Positions 1 through 8,250 are shown, counted from the stretch's first letter. The stretch is DNA of 64,000 bases from UBA11400 sp964473555 (GCA_964473555.1 CAYYPL010000002.1:248001-312000); one strand, 5' to 3'. Notes: generated from the sequence alone by a model not told the origin. Program-made: numbers and translations.

Positions 1-615
1 GACATTGGGGCCGGAGCCTTTGATGTAAACACCCTGGTAAAGGCTGTTAAAGCGTTTTTGGACAAAGGAAGGCTCGAAGAAGAGTCCAAATCCAGGCAAA
101 AGCTTGAGAAATTGTCGGACGAGGAGATCCAGGATCTCTTCCACGACAATGCCAGGGCGGGATCACTGCGTGGGCTTATCATCAATGGTCAGTTGACCGA
201 TGTCAGGTACAGCTATTCAAAGTGTTGTAATCCGATTCCAGGCGATGATGTCATTGGATTTTTGAGTAGAAACGGGGATGTGAAAATTCATCGGACCACC
301 TGTTCCAATGTCGGTTATCTCATCAAGAACGACAATGAGCGTGTGGTTGAGGTAGACTGGCCCAAATCCATGACGGCCAATTTCATAGGAGCGGTGCGCA
401 TTATAGGGGAAGACCGGGTTGGGTTGGTCAATGACATCACCAATCTGATATCGAACTCGTTGAAGACCAACATGAAAAGCATCAATGTTAACAGTGATGA
501 GGGGATGTTTGAAGGAACGCTGATCGTTTATGTGGAGGATCTGAATCATCTGGACAGGGTGATCAAACGGATCATGAAGATATCTGGTGTGAAGCAAGCG
601 TACAGGTTTGAATAA
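1..615 (+). CDS. RelA/SpoT-type (p)ppGpp synthetase/hydrolase, C-terminal part
   Basis: The frame is open from the first base, so only the last 204 residues are visible. They hold the conserved cysteine region (CCNPIPGDDV, about visible residues 75-84, with downstream His and Cys) found in the C-terminal regulatory half of long RelA/SpoT homologues, followed by an ACT domain starting near ANFIGAVRIIGEDRVG. In this family the half binds the ribosome and controls the (p)ppGpp hydrolase and synthetase sites; those catalytic domains lie outside the window, so the activity balance cannot be judged. The gene ends just before a hairpin/GGAGAG array. Confidence 0.9.
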   Translation, partial: DIGAGAFDVNTLVKAVKAFLDKGRLEEESKSRQKLEKLSDEEIQDLFHDNARAGSLRGLIINGQLTDVRYSYSKCCNPIPGDDVIGFLSRNGDVKIHRTTCSNVGYLIKNDNERVVEVDWPKSMTANFIGAVRIIGEDRVGLVNDITNLISNSLKTNMKSINVNSDEGMFEGTLIVYVEDLNHLDRVIKRIMKISGVKQAYRFE

Positions 616-790
616 GCGGGCGATGCCTGCAGGAGAGTGTGTGAAAACACACGGAGAGTATGCACGTTGTGCACGGAGAGTACACTATTGTTTGGAGAGC
701 TTTTTTCCCTGGGCGCAGCCCACAGTCACACTGCCAAGCAGTATTTCTCTGGAGATAGCCACTTTCTCAGTGCGAAGCCCTTTTTTTTAA
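616..790 (+). ncRNA. Candidate structured RNA with four GGAGAG motifs between hairpins
   Basis: Directly after the RelA/SpoT stop come a GC hairpin (616-630) and then GGAGAG at 632, 653, 675 and 694, with 19-22 nt spacing. The gaps hold small hairpins: gtgtg/cacac at 639-652 and tgcac/gtgca at 661-673; the third gap pairs only weakly. A further hairpin (actgc/gcagt, about 730-742) lies inside a gggc...gccc pairing that ends in eight Ts at 781, like an intrinsic terminator. It could be an sRNA or a structured 3' UTR. Two short ORFs overlap it but look like no protein. Function is unknown. Confidence 0.4.
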
Positions 791-875
791 CACATTTTCA
801 TTTTGCCATAAGTGAAAGTCTTGTTAACTTTAAGTTTGAAAAAAAACAAGGTATTACTCATACAACAGTGGATTA

Positions 876-904
876 TTGAAAAACCTGTAAGTACAAAATA
901 ATAT
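876..904 (+). promoter_or_regulatory. Promoter of HU gene
   Basis: TTGAAA at 876-881 and TAATAT at 899-904 are separated by 17 bp, a near-consensus sigma-70 promoter. It predicts a start near 911 and a leader of about 70 nt before the HU gene, which has a strong AAGGAAGG ribosome site at 967-974. Confidence 0.6.
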
Positions 905-981
905 TGAGTATTACGGTACTAATAAGCCATCACAGACGTTAAGCATCTAACTACATAATATTTCTTAAGGAAGGACTTGAA

Positions 982-1302
982 ATGACTTATACTAAGCGTG
1001 ATATCGTGCGTCGTATTTCAGAACAACTGGATGTGCCGATGGTACAAGTAGAACCATGGGTAGATTCTGTAATCGTAGCGCTGCGTGATACCATGATGGA
1101 AGCTAATCCAACATGCCGTATCGAAATCCGAGATTTTGGTGTGTTTGAGGTTAAGCAAACCAAAGCTAAGCCAAAAGCACGTAATCCGAAGACCAACGAA
1201 GTAATTTATGTGCCTGAGCACCGTAAAACCCACTTCAAGCCTTCGAAACTGCTCAAGGAGTTCTTGAGACAACCTATTCCACAGACTGCAGACCAGGAAT
1301 AA
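982..1302 (+). CDS. HU/IHF-family DNA-binding protein
   Basis: A 106-residue protein of the bacterial HU/IHF fold. It begins with the helical dimerisation part and then has the beta-arm region (IEIRDFGVFEVKQTKAKPKARNP, with the family's GxF and RNP signatures at about residues 53-74). Such dimers bend and wrap chromosomal DNA. The arm is rich in Lys and Pro, and a short tail follows. The ATG is placed by the AAGGAAGG ribosome site eight bases upstream. ruvX starts six bases after the stop, so the two are probably co-transcribed. HU cannot be told from an IHF-like paralogue here. Confidence 0.93.
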   Translation: MTYTKRDIVRRISEQLDVPMVQVEPWVDSVIVALRDTMMEANPTCRIEIRDFGVFEVKQTKAKPKARNPKTNEVIYVPEHRKTHFKPSKLLKEFLRQPIPQTADQE

Positions 1303-1308
1303 GATCCA

Positions 1309-1722
1309 TTGATCTATTCGCGTCGAATTATCGGTATCGATGTCGGGATGAAACGGATCGGACTGGCGCAGTCCGATCCAACCCGAACCATTGCTTCTCC
1401 AGTTGGTACCTTTTCAGAAATAGAACTATTTACCCGGATTGAGCTGCATCAACATGAAATCGAAATGGCGATTATTGGCTGGCCGTTGTCGTTAAAAGGT
1501 AATGAAAATACCTCCACAGAGATGGTGACAGCGTTTGTAACTCGATTTTCTAAGCGGTTTCCAGCTATTCGGGTCGAGCTGATGGATGAGCGATATACCT
1601 CGACCATGGCTACAAATACCATCAGGGACTTGGGTTCATCCAAGAAGAAGCGACAGCAAAAAGGTTTGGTTGATACCGTTGCAGCAGCTATTTTACTCCA
1701 GAGTTACCTCGATAAAAAATAA
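1309..1722 (+). CDS. ruvX: Putative pre-16S rRNA nuclease / Holliday junction resolvase-like YqgF
   Basis: A 137-residue RNase H-fold protein starting at TTG, six bases after HU. Visible family features are the first acidic strand (IIGIDVGMKRIGLA), the central GWPLSLKGNE loop, MDERYTS, and the final helix with the catalytic Asp (GLVDTVAAAILLQSYLD). The family matures the 5' end of 16S rRNA; older annotations call it a Holliday junction resolvase. The peptide deformylase gene follows after six bases, so HU-ruvX-def probably form one transcript. Confidence 0.9.
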   Translation: MIYSRRIIGIDVGMKRIGLAQSDPTRTIASPVGTFSEIELFTRIELHQHEIEMAIIGWPLSLKGNENTSTEMVTAFVTRFSKRFPAIRVELMDERYTSTMATNTIRDLGSSKKKRQQKGLVDTVAAAILLQSYLDKK

Positions 1723-1728
1723 AGAATT

Positions 1729-2298
1729 ATGGCAATTCTACCTATCGTTTTGTACAATGATTCGGTGTTACGCGAAAAAGCCACCGCGATCGAATCCGAT
1801 TCCAAACAACTTCAGCGCCTCATCGACGACATGTTCGAAACGATGTACGAGGCCAGTGGTGTCGGGCTGGCAGCTCCCCAGATCGGAGAATCGATACGGC
1901 TTTTTGTAGTTGATGCCGATGTGATGGTTGAGGACTATCCTGAAGCCCCAAAATACGGTCCTATGGTGTTTATTAATCCAGAGATCGTGGAACAGGGCGA
2001 AACCAAGGTTGAATTTGAGGAAGGATGTCTGAGTTTGCCGGACCTCAGGGAGAGGGTGTCACGTCCGAATCAGATTACCGTGCGATTTCTGGACCGTTCG
2101 TTCGTACCGCAGGAGTTACCACTCAATGGGTGGATGTCGAGGGTGTTTCAGCATGAACTGGACCATCTCGACGGGGTATTGTTCTTCGATCATCTGGGAT
2201 CCTTCAAGCAACGATTGCTTGCCCGTCGACTGGCAATGATTGATGCCGGGGACGTAGAGGCGGATTACCTGGTAAGAGAACGGAAAACGGAAAACTGA
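1729..2298 (+). CDS. def: Peptide deformylase
   Basis: This 189-residue enzyme removes the formyl group from nascent N-terminal methionine. All three metal-site motifs are present: GVGLAAPQIG (about residues 44-53), EEGCLSLP with the metal-binding Cys (about 97-104), and QHELDHLDG with the HExxH-type pair (about 139-147). The length is normal. Methionyl-tRNA formyltransferase lies about 320 bp downstream on the same strand, so the enzymes that add and remove the formyl group are neighbours, as is common in bacteria. Confidence 0.96.
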   Translation: MAILPIVLYNDSVLREKATAIESDSKQLQRLIDDMFETMYEASGVGLAAPQIGESIRLFVVDADVMVEDYPEAPKYGPMVFINPEIVEQGETKVEFEEGCLSLPDLRERVSRPNQITVRFLDRSFVPQELPLNGWMSRVFQHELDHLDGVLFFDHLGSFKQRLLARRLAMIDAGDVEADYLVRERKTEN

Positions 2299-2310
2299 AA
2301 AACAGAAATT

Positions 2311-2436
2311 AGTACATAGTACATAGTACACAGTTCATAGTACACAGTTCACAGTTCACAGTACGCAGTACACAGTACACAGAGAACAGTTCACAGAGAA
2401 CAGTTCACAGTACACAGTACACAGTTCACAGTACAG
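2311..2436. repeat. Short tandem repeat tract (ACAGTTCAC/ACAGTACAC type)
   Basis: About 125 bp made of imperfect 8-9-bp units such as acagttcac, acagtacac, agtacatag and acagagaac between def and fmt. It reads through no plausible protein. The abrupt change in composition next to unique coding DNA suggests slippage-generated DNA. Confidence 0.85.
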
Positions 2437-2480
2437 AATGGTCAGAAAGATCAGGAAGGACAGTTTTTGAATTGGGACGA

Positions 2481-2571
2481 GCGATGAGGGATGAGCGATG
2501 AGGGACTTTTTTGTAGTATTTCTCTCGTCTCTAATCCCTAGTCTCTTTTCTGATCCCTCGTCTCTTTTCTG
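2481..2571. repeat. Second tandem repeat block before fmt
   Basis: Two further tandem repeats follow the first tract. A 14-bp unit (gcgatgagggatga) at 2481-2505 occurs nearly twice. A 19-bp unit occurs twice, at 2534-2552 and 2553-2571, with one mismatch. The units share GAGGGAT/ATCCCTC words in opposite orientation, so a transcript could fold. A small palindrome, gctcgcgtagcgagc, lies at about 2576-2590. Confidence 0.75.
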
Positions 2572-2617
2572 AAAAGCTCGCGTAGCGAGCAAAATTAACC
2601 GTAACGCAATTTTAAAC

Positions 2618-3550
2618 ATGGTTATGAATCCATTTAGGTTAATTTTTATGGGCAACCCTGAATTCGCGGTACCGGCTTTGGAGGCGTTGCACCAGGCTGG
2701 GAACGACATTGTGGCGGTTGTGACGGGATCGGACAAGAAGAGGGGAAGGGGCTCGGAGCTGAGTCCTTCACCGGTGAAAGCGAAGGCCTTGGAGTTGGGA
2801 CTGCCGGTGATTGAAGCGGATTCGATGCGTGATCCCGAGTTGGAGTCGAAGCTCCGGGCATTGGATCCCCATTTGTTCGTTGTTGTAGCATTCAAAGTGC
2901 TGCCGGTGTCGCTGTTGAAGGTGCCCAGGAATGGATCCATCAATCTGCACGCATCCTTGTTACCACGGTATCGCGGTGCAGCTCCCATCCACTGGGCTAT
3001 CAAACGCGGTGAAACGGAAACGGGCCTGACGATCTTCTTCTTGGATGAGCAGGTTGATACCGGTAAGTATTTGTTACAAAAACGTGTCACAATTGGCGCC
3101 GATGAGACTACCGGTGATATCTATCAGCGGTTGATGGTACTGGGGGCAGATGCATTGGTCGAAGCGGTGGAGCTGATAAAAACAGGGAACTATACCTTAA
3201 TCCCACAGGATGAATCACAGGCCACCTCGGCGCCCAAACTGTTCGCTGATGACGCAAAGATTGATTTTGGCCAAAAATCAGTTAGTGTAGTGAATCACGT
3301 CAGGGCGATGAATCCGTTTCCGATGGCTTGGACGACACTGGATGGAAGGAAATTGAAGGTATTGACTGCAAAATCTGTCATCGTGGATGAAACGTTGCAA
3401 CCAGTTGAGGTCAGAATTATGGGCGGGAAATTCATTGTAGGTACCGTAGATGGATGTGTCGAATTGGTTTTGGTACAACTTGAAGGCAAGAACGTGACAT
3501 CTGGCATGGACTTTGTGCGCGGGTACCAGGGGGAATACCAGTTTGGATAA
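2618..3550 (+). CDS. fmt: Methionyl-tRNA formyltransferase
   Basis: This 310-residue enzyme formylates initiator Met-tRNA using 10-formyl-tetrahydrofolate. The N-terminal Rossmann-like domain opens with FMGNPEFAVPALEAL. The folate/catalytic region has NLHASLLPRYRGAAPIHWAI, carrying the family's SLLPRYRG signature and catalytic His. The IFFLDEQVDTG strand and the small C-terminal OB-type domain follow. A second ATG at 2624 would give a slightly shorter protein. It follows def after the repeat block. The initiator tRNA it would act on is encoded at 53.3 kb. Confidence 0.96.
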   Translation: MVMNPFRLIFMGNPEFAVPALEALHQAGNDIVAVVTGSDKKRGRGSELSPSPVKAKALELGLPVIEADSMRDPELESKLRALDPHLFVVVAFKVLPVSLLKVPRNGSINLHASLLPRYRGAAPIHWAIKRGETETGLTIFFLDEQVDTGKYLLQKRVTIGADETTGDIYQRLMVLGADALVEAVELIKTGNYTLIPQDESQATSAPKLFADDAKIDFGQKSVSVVNHVRAMNPFPMAWTTLDGRKLKVLTAKSVIVDETLQPVEVRIMGGKFIVGTVDGCVELVLVQLEGKNVTSGMDFVRGYQGEYQFG

Positions 3551-3742
3551 GTATGGTATCTGTCTACGTTTATTATAGTTACAATCGGTTAATTATGTAA
3601 AAAAAACCTTTATTTTCGTAACTGAATACGGTAAAATATTTGATATATTTGGTTCGATTTTTTACCGGGGTAGGAAATCAGGTTCATTTTCGAAAGCCGC
3701 GGCAACATCCGGCATTAAAATTCTACTCAAACGCATTTTAAT

Positions 3743-4441
3743 ATGGAATTAACTCCTTTTGTACAGGCTGCATCCGATGGGAATCTGGATCAGGTAAAAA
3801 AAATGCTCGATTCTGGCACCGATATTAACGAAACGGTTAAAAACGGTTCTACTGCATTGATCAATGCGGCTCAGAATAATCATATCCACGTGGTTAAATT
3901 CCTGGTAGAATCTGGAGCTGATGTCAATTTAAAGAACAAAGTTGGTGGGACAGCACTGAATCGTGCGGCAGAGAATATCAACGTAGAGCTCGTTCAATAC
4001 TTACTTGAGAAAGGGGCTGAGGTTGGTCCATTGGTTCTTTTGATTGCTGCACGTCAGGGTAAACTAGCTGTGGTCAAACTGTTGGTGGAAGCCGGAGCCG
4101 ACATCAATGCGGCTTCACATTGGGGACACACTCCTCTCATGCTCGCGGCCAAGGAAGGCCATGCCGATATCATCCGGTATTTAATCCACAAAGGTGCAGA
4201 CGTTAAAGCCAAGGACAGAAACGGAGACAATGCGTTGTCGATGGCCAATGAAAACGATCACCTGGAGGCGTCGATGTTGCTCAAACGTGCCGGAGCGACT
4301 GAAGAAAAAGCCAAGAAAAAAGCGTTAGCTGTTGCCCCGGTCGAAGACGAAGAAGATGATGATTCAGAAAGTAATGGGGATGACAGTCCGGTGATCAATC
4401 CAGACGACATCGCTGATGAAGAGATCGAGTCCGACGATTAA
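3743..4441 (+). CDS. Ankyrin-repeat protein
   Basis: A 232-residue protein without signal peptide. About five ankyrin repeats fill residues 1-180 (units such as NGSTALINAAQNNHIHVVKFLVESGADVN and WGHTPLMLAAKEGHADIIRYLIHKGADVKA in shortened, regular form), followed by a strongly acidic tail with runs of Glu and Asp and a KAKKKA stretch. It is predicted to be a cytoplasmic protein-binding scaffold; no partner is suggested by neighbours. A TATATTTG element at 3644-3651 resembles the Bacteroidota -7 box and could start its transcript. A smaller ankyrin gene is at 45.4 kb. Confidence 0.88.
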   Translation: MELTPFVQAASDGNLDQVKKMLDSGTDINETVKNGSTALINAAQNNHIHVVKFLVESGADVNLKNKVGGTALNRAAENINVELVQYLLEKGAEVGPLVLLIAARQGKLAVVKLLVEAGADINAASHWGHTPLMLAAKEGHADIIRYLIHKGADVKAKDRNGDNALSMANENDHLEASMLLKRAGATEEKAKKKALAVAPVEDEEDDDSESNGDDSPVINPDDIADEEIESDD

Positions 4442-5058
4442 GGATTCCCAGAAATTATCCTCAAAGTGAACGAAATTCTCTAGACTTATCCAACTTACAA
4501 ATCAAGATTGATGTAGAGCAATGTTAGCTGGTAACATCGTACTGGCTTTCGTTCTATGTATCAATCTTGAAGGAAAGTTCGGCAACTTAAAGGTAGTATT
4601 TCATATCTGGATTGATCCATTAGTTTGATGCTGCTTTTCTTAAAGATGGGCTGATTTTCTAAATAGATTTATGCAACGATAGTTGGTTTCCTCACTAATT
4701 TATTGGGGTTCAAACAGTTTCAAGGTGAAAGTCAAGAAAGTTAAATTTTCTTAAAGAACAACACGGAAACCGGGATACATTTCTATATTGCCTGTAAAGT
4801 AAATGTATACATGATGTAATGCAGATGTAATAGAATTGTACTAAGGTAAAATCCATTTAGCAATCTTTGAAAATCCTTGGTTAACTGAATGTGGTCCTTC
4901 GAAACCCACTGATATATATCGAGCTCAGTTTGTACATTACTCATCGCTCACAGGCATTATAAGCCAGCTACATATTCGGTAGCAAGCACGAACATTTTTC
5001 GTGAACTAATTCACGATACGGAACTAGTTTAATACTAGAAATCAGGAATAAACACTAT
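4442..5058 (+). other. Gene-free, hairpin-containing intergenic region
   Basis: No convincing ORF covers these 617 bases. Several inverted repeats occur: a 10-bp perfect pair caagattgat/atcaatcttg at 4503-4512 and 4560-4569 enclosing a smaller atgtta/taacat hairpin, cgtgaa/ttcacg at 5000-5015, and ctagt/actag at 5024-5038. They end in the strong terminator at 5059. A non-coding RNA or a long structured 3' UTR of the ankyrin gene is possible. It does not show the signatures of tmRNA, RNase P RNA or SRP RNA that I would recognise. Confidence 0.35.
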
Positions 5059-5090
5059 GGGCGCCTGGGTGAAACCAAGCGCCCTTTTTT
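5059..5090 (+). terminator. Strong intrinsic terminator
   Basis: A GC-rich stem gggcgc(c)tgg/cca(a)gcgccc with a gtgaaa loop is followed by six Ts. It closes the rightward transcript coming from the ankyrin gene and structured region. Confidence 0.85.
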
Positions 5091-5117
5091 ATCTGGCCTT
5101 GCCAGATAAAAAAGGGC
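5081..5117. terminator. Perfect 17-bp inverted repeat overlapping the terminator
   Basis: Arms 5081-5097 and 5101-5117 are exact reverse complements with a 3-nt loop. They contain both an A-run and a T-run, as in a bidirectional terminator. The left arm reuses the last bases of the upstream terminator stem, so the two hairpins cannot form fully at once. Confidence 0.7.
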
Positions 5118-5161
5118 AGACCACAAGTGCAGGAGGGGAGGAGTGCACTGGATCAATGCAT

Positions 5162-5187
5162 AAAAAAGGGTTCAGAAATGAAACCCT
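5162..5187 (-). terminator. Terminator of pruA
   Basis: Read on the reverse strand, agggtt/aaccct arms end in a run of six Ts. It sits about 90 bp beyond the pruA stop. Confidence 0.75.
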
Positions 5188-5278
5188 CTTGAAAGTTTTT
5201 GGAATATTATGATTGAAATCAACGCTCCATCTGCTCATGTGCACTCGTGTACTCGTGCGCTAAATCTTGGGTCAATAC

Positions 5279-6874
5279 TCAAGATTTAGTGTACTTAAAT
5301 TCAGGCAATTGAACACTTCCGTACAACGGACGCTCGGTGATGGATTTAGCCTGCAGAAAGCACAGCAGATAATCGCGTCCACCGGCTTTAGAGTCGGTCC
5401 CACTCAGGTTGAATCCGCCAAAAGGCTGGGCTCCAACCAATGCTCCGGTGTTCTTACGGTTGATATACAGGTTACCAACGTGGAATTCACGCATCGCGCG
5501 ATCCAGATGGGCTTTGTTCTTGGAGAAGAATCCGCCTGTAAGACCAAATTTGGTTCCATTCGCGATTTCAAAGGCATGGTCGAGGTCTCGGGCACGAATG
5601 AACGCGGTTACCGGACCAAAGATCTCTTCCTGGGCAATGCGTGCGTTTGGATCGACATCCGCAAAAATGGTCGGTTGGATGTAGAAGCCGGGATTATCGG
5701 TTTTGGCAAGCTCACCACCCAATACCAGACGGCCTTCTTTTTTACCGATTTCGATGTAGCTCAGGATCTTGTCAACAGCTTTCTGGTTAACAACCGGACC
5801 CGCACTGAAGTTATCTTTAGCATCACCCACCTTCAGCGCCTTGGTTTTTTCAACGGTCATTTCGAGCATTTTGTCGTAGACTTTGTCGCACACAACCACG
5901 CGTGACGCCGCGGAGCATTTTTGTCCCTGAAATCCGAATGCTGCCTGAATCACAGCAGTTGATGCTGCATCCAGATCGGCTTCTTCGTCCACAACAATGG
6001 CGTTTTTACCACCGAGCTCAGCAAATACGCGTTTCATCCACTTGGTCGTATCGCTTGTTCTTGCCGCAACTTCGTTGATGTGGAGTCCAACACCGAGGGA
6101 TCCGGTGAAATTGATAAATCGGGTGTCAGGGGAGGTGGTGAGGGTTTCACCGACTTCCAGATTGTCGCCGGTAACCAGGTTGAAAACTCCGTCCGGTAGT
6201 CCGGCTTCTTCGAAGATTTCAGCGATGATCCATCCCATCATCGGCGTGTCAGGTGATGGTTTGGCAACAACGGTGTTTCCAGCCACGATCGGCGCCGCGG
6301 CCATTCCCAAAGTGATCGCGAACGGGAAGTTCCATGGCGAAATCGACACTCCGGCTCCCAATGGAATGTAGTGTGTGCGATTGGTGTCGCCCCAGGCATC
6401 CAGCACGTCCATACCTTTGTCGTAACGCAGAGCTTCGTGTGCATAATAGTCAAGAAAGTCAATCCCTTCGCAGGTGTCCGCATCGGCTTCGAGAAAATTT
6501 TTACCCGCCTCAGATATCATCCACGAATTGATCTCAAGTCGGCGTCGACGGCAAATATCGGCAGCTTTGAACAGGATATCCGCACGTTTCGCGGCAGGGA
6601 CATATCTCCAGGTTTCAAAGGCTTTCCAGGCGGCGTCCAATGCTCCCAATGCCTGCTCTTTGCTGGCCATCTGGAACGTTCCGATCACCTCGTTGGTGTT
6701 CGATGGATTAATACTTTCGAAGGTACCATGGTCGCCGTTCACGCGCTGTCCATTGATGTACATCGGATACGTCTTTCCGAACTTGGCACGAACTTCCTTC
6801 AGGGAGGTCTTTTGCGCGCTGTCGTGTGTCGGATCTGAAAAATCGAGGTAAGTTTCGTTCTTATATGCTCTCAT
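5279..6874 (-). CDS. pruA: L-glutamate gamma-semialdehyde (1-pyrroline-5-carboxylate) dehydrogenase
   Basis: A stand-alone aldehyde dehydrogenase of about 531 residues that oxidises the product of proline or ornithine breakdown to glutamate with NAD+. Family features seen are GAGVSISPWNFPFAI, the cofactor loop FTGSLGVG, the catalytic Glu region FAELGGKNAIVVD, the catalytic Cys in FGFQGQKCSAASR, and EEIFGPVTAF. The frame extends nine codons upstream to 6901, but MRAYKNETYLDF at 6874 is the likelier start. It is not fused to proline dehydrogenase, and no such gene lies in the window. It is divergent from gapA. Confidence 0.93.
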   Translation of the reverse strand: MRAYKNETYLDFSDPTHDSAQKTSLKEVRAKFGKTYPMYINGQRVNGDHGTFESINPSNTNEVIGTFQMASKEQALGALDAAWKAFETWRYVPAAKRADILFKAADICRRRRLEINSWMISEAGKNFLEADADTCEGIDFLDYYAHEALRYDKGMDVLDAWGDTNRTHYIPLGAGVSISPWNFPFAITLGMAAAPIVAGNTVVAKPSPDTPMMGWIIAEIFEEAGLPDGVFNLVTGDNLEVGETLTTSPDTRFINFTGSLGVGLHINEVAARTSDTTKWMKRVFAELGGKNAIVVDEEADLDAASTAVIQAAFGFQGQKCSAASRVVVCDKVYDKMLEMTVEKTKALKVGDAKDNFSAGPVVNQKAVDKILSYIEIGKKEGRLVLGGELAKTDNPGFYIQPTIFADVDPNARIAQEEIFGPVTAFIRARDLDHAFEIANGTKFGLTGGFFSKNKAHLDRAMREFHVGNLYINRKNTGALVGAQPFGGFNLSGTDSKAGGRDYLLCFLQAKSITERPLYGSVQLPEFKYTKS

Positions 6875-6982
6875 GGTCTGTAAAATGGATTTAAATTTCA
6901 AAAATAATGGCTCTTAATCCCCAAAGGTAGCGCTTCCACGATTTAAAAGCACACCCTAACGGCAAGGTGACATTGAAAAATC

Positions 6983-7011
6983 TTGAAAATGGTCAATTTA
7001 AGAGGTAGTTT
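6983..7011 (+). promoter_or_regulatory. Probable gapA promoter
   Basis: TTGAAA (6983-6988) and TAGTTT (7006-7011) are 17 bp apart. An overlapping TTGAAA begins about 10 bp earlier. The leader would be about 75 nt and would contain the hairpin at 7028-7047. Confidence 0.4.
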
Positions 7012-7027
7012 AAGTGGCAAAAAAAAT

Positions 7028-7047
7028 CGGGAGTAGCTCCCGTTTTA
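7028..7047 (+). promoter_or_regulatory. Terminator-like hairpin in the gapA leader
   Basis: A perfect cgggag/ctcccg stem with a 3-nt loop is followed by TTTTA and preceded by eight As. It lies between the probable promoter and the gapA start. No rightward gene precedes it, so it may attenuate gapA or protect its mRNA. A second small stem (aacct/aggtt) follows. Confidence 0.4.
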
Positions 7048-7092
7048 TCAACCTGAAAAGGTTCAACGTAGTTATTCAGAAAGGTAATTATT

Positions 7093-8157
7093 ATGGCTAA
7101 AGTTAAAGTAGGTATTAACGGTTTCGGACGCATTGGACGCATGGTGTTTCAGTCGATCTGCGACCAGGGCCTGCTCGGTAAAGAAATTGATGTGGTTGCC
7201 GTTGTGGACGTGGCCACTGACGCAGATTATTTCGCCTATCAGATCAAGTACGACTCCGTTCACGGAAAATTCAAGCACACCGTTGAAACCGCCAAAAGTG
7301 ACCCATCACTCGAAGAAGACGATATTCTGATCGTAAACGGACACAAAATCAAGTGTGTCGGCGCTCAGAAGAACCTGGCGGATCTGCCTTGGGGCGCGAT
7401 GGGAGTAGACTATGTGATCGAGTGTACCGGACTTTTCACCGACTCTGAAAAAGCCAAAGGACACCTCGAAGCGGGCGCTAAGAAAGTCATCATTTCTGCC
7501 CCAGGTAAAGGCGATGTGAAGACCATCGTAATGGGCGTGAATCAGCACGAATACGATGCGGCCAAGCACAACATCGTGTCCAACGCGTCCTGCACCACAA
7601 ACTGCCTTGCTCCGGTTGTGTACACACTACTCAAAGAAGGCGTGGGGATCGAAACCGGACTCATGACCACCATCCACGCGTACACCGCAACCCAGAAAAC
7701 CGTTGACGGTCCTTCGAAAAAAGACTGGAGAGGTGGACGTGCAGCAGCGGTGAACATCATTCCATCAAGCACAGGTGCGGCAAAAGCCGTAGGCGAAGTA
7801 CTTCCCGTGACCAAAGGCAAACTGACAGGAATGTCCTTCCGTGTCCCGACTCCGAACGTATCCGTAGTCGACTTGACCTTCCGTTCCGAGAAAGACACTT
7901 CGATCGAAGAAATCGATGCCATGCTCAAGAACGCATCGAAAACCTACCTCAAAGACATCCTCGGATACACTGACGAAGATCTGGTATCGACCGATTTCAT
8001 CCACGACAGCCGTTCCTCGATCTACGACTCCAAAGCGACCCTCGAAAACAACCTGAAAGGCGAAAAACGCTTCTTCAAAGTCGTTTCCTGGTACGACAAC
8101 GAGTGGGGATACTCGAACCGCGTTGTAGACCTCGTCAAATTCATGGCTTCCAAATAA
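7093..8157 (+). CDS. gapA: Glyceraldehyde-3-phosphate dehydrogenase, type I
   Basis: A 354-residue phosphorylating GAPDH. It shows the NAD-binding start VGINGFGRIGRMVF, the catalytic SNASCTTNCLAP (Cys at about residue 170), the phosphate-site SSTGAAKAVG, and the C-terminal WYDNEWGYSNRVVDL. It has two small insertions relative to the shortest forms. The ribosome site is AAAGG before the ATG. Codon usage is strongly biased (many Lys AAA, Thr ACC, Ser TCC/TCG), as expected of a highly expressed gene. It acts in cytoplasmic glycolysis and gluconeogenesis with tpiA and fbp elsewhere in the window. Confidence 0.97.
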   Translation: MAKVKVGINGFGRIGRMVFQSICDQGLLGKEIDVVAVVDVATDADYFAYQIKYDSVHGKFKHTVETAKSDPSLEEDDILIVNGHKIKCVGAQKNLADLPWGAMGVDYVIECTGLFTDSEKAKGHLEAGAKKVIISAPGKGDVKTIVMGVNQHEYDAAKHNIVSNASCTTNCLAPVVYTLLKEGVGIETGLMTTIHAYTATQKTVDGPSKKDWRGGRAAAVNIIPSSTGAAKAVGEVLPVTKGKLTGMSFRVPTPNVSVVDLTFRSEKDTSIEEIDAMLKNASKTYLKDILGYTDEDLVSTDFIHDSRSSIYDSKATLENNLKGEKRFFKVVSWYDNEWGYSNRVVDLVKFMASK

Positions 8158-8199
8158 GCCGAAACGGACACGCTGATATCAGTAATCAGCACAACTTAA

Positions 8200-8250
8200 A
8201 GAGAACAGATGGAAACGGCCCCTGCCAAACCGTCTGTTCTCTTTTTTTAT
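8200..8250 (+). terminator. gapA terminator
   Basis: Long arms agagaacagat...gtctgttctct are followed by seven Ts, about 45 bp after the gapA stop. Confidence 0.85.

Noticed and set aside
608..879. Two short forward ORFs after the RelA/SpoT gene
   Set aside because: They cover the hairpin array and terminator, have no good start signals and no protein-like pattern.
2356..3090. 244-residue reverse ORF
   Set aside because: It runs through the tandem repeats and antisense to fmt; the protein is repetitive and unlike any family.
5267..5905. 212-residue forward ORF
   Set aside because: It is antisense to pruA, whose motifs are complete; it has no domain of its own.
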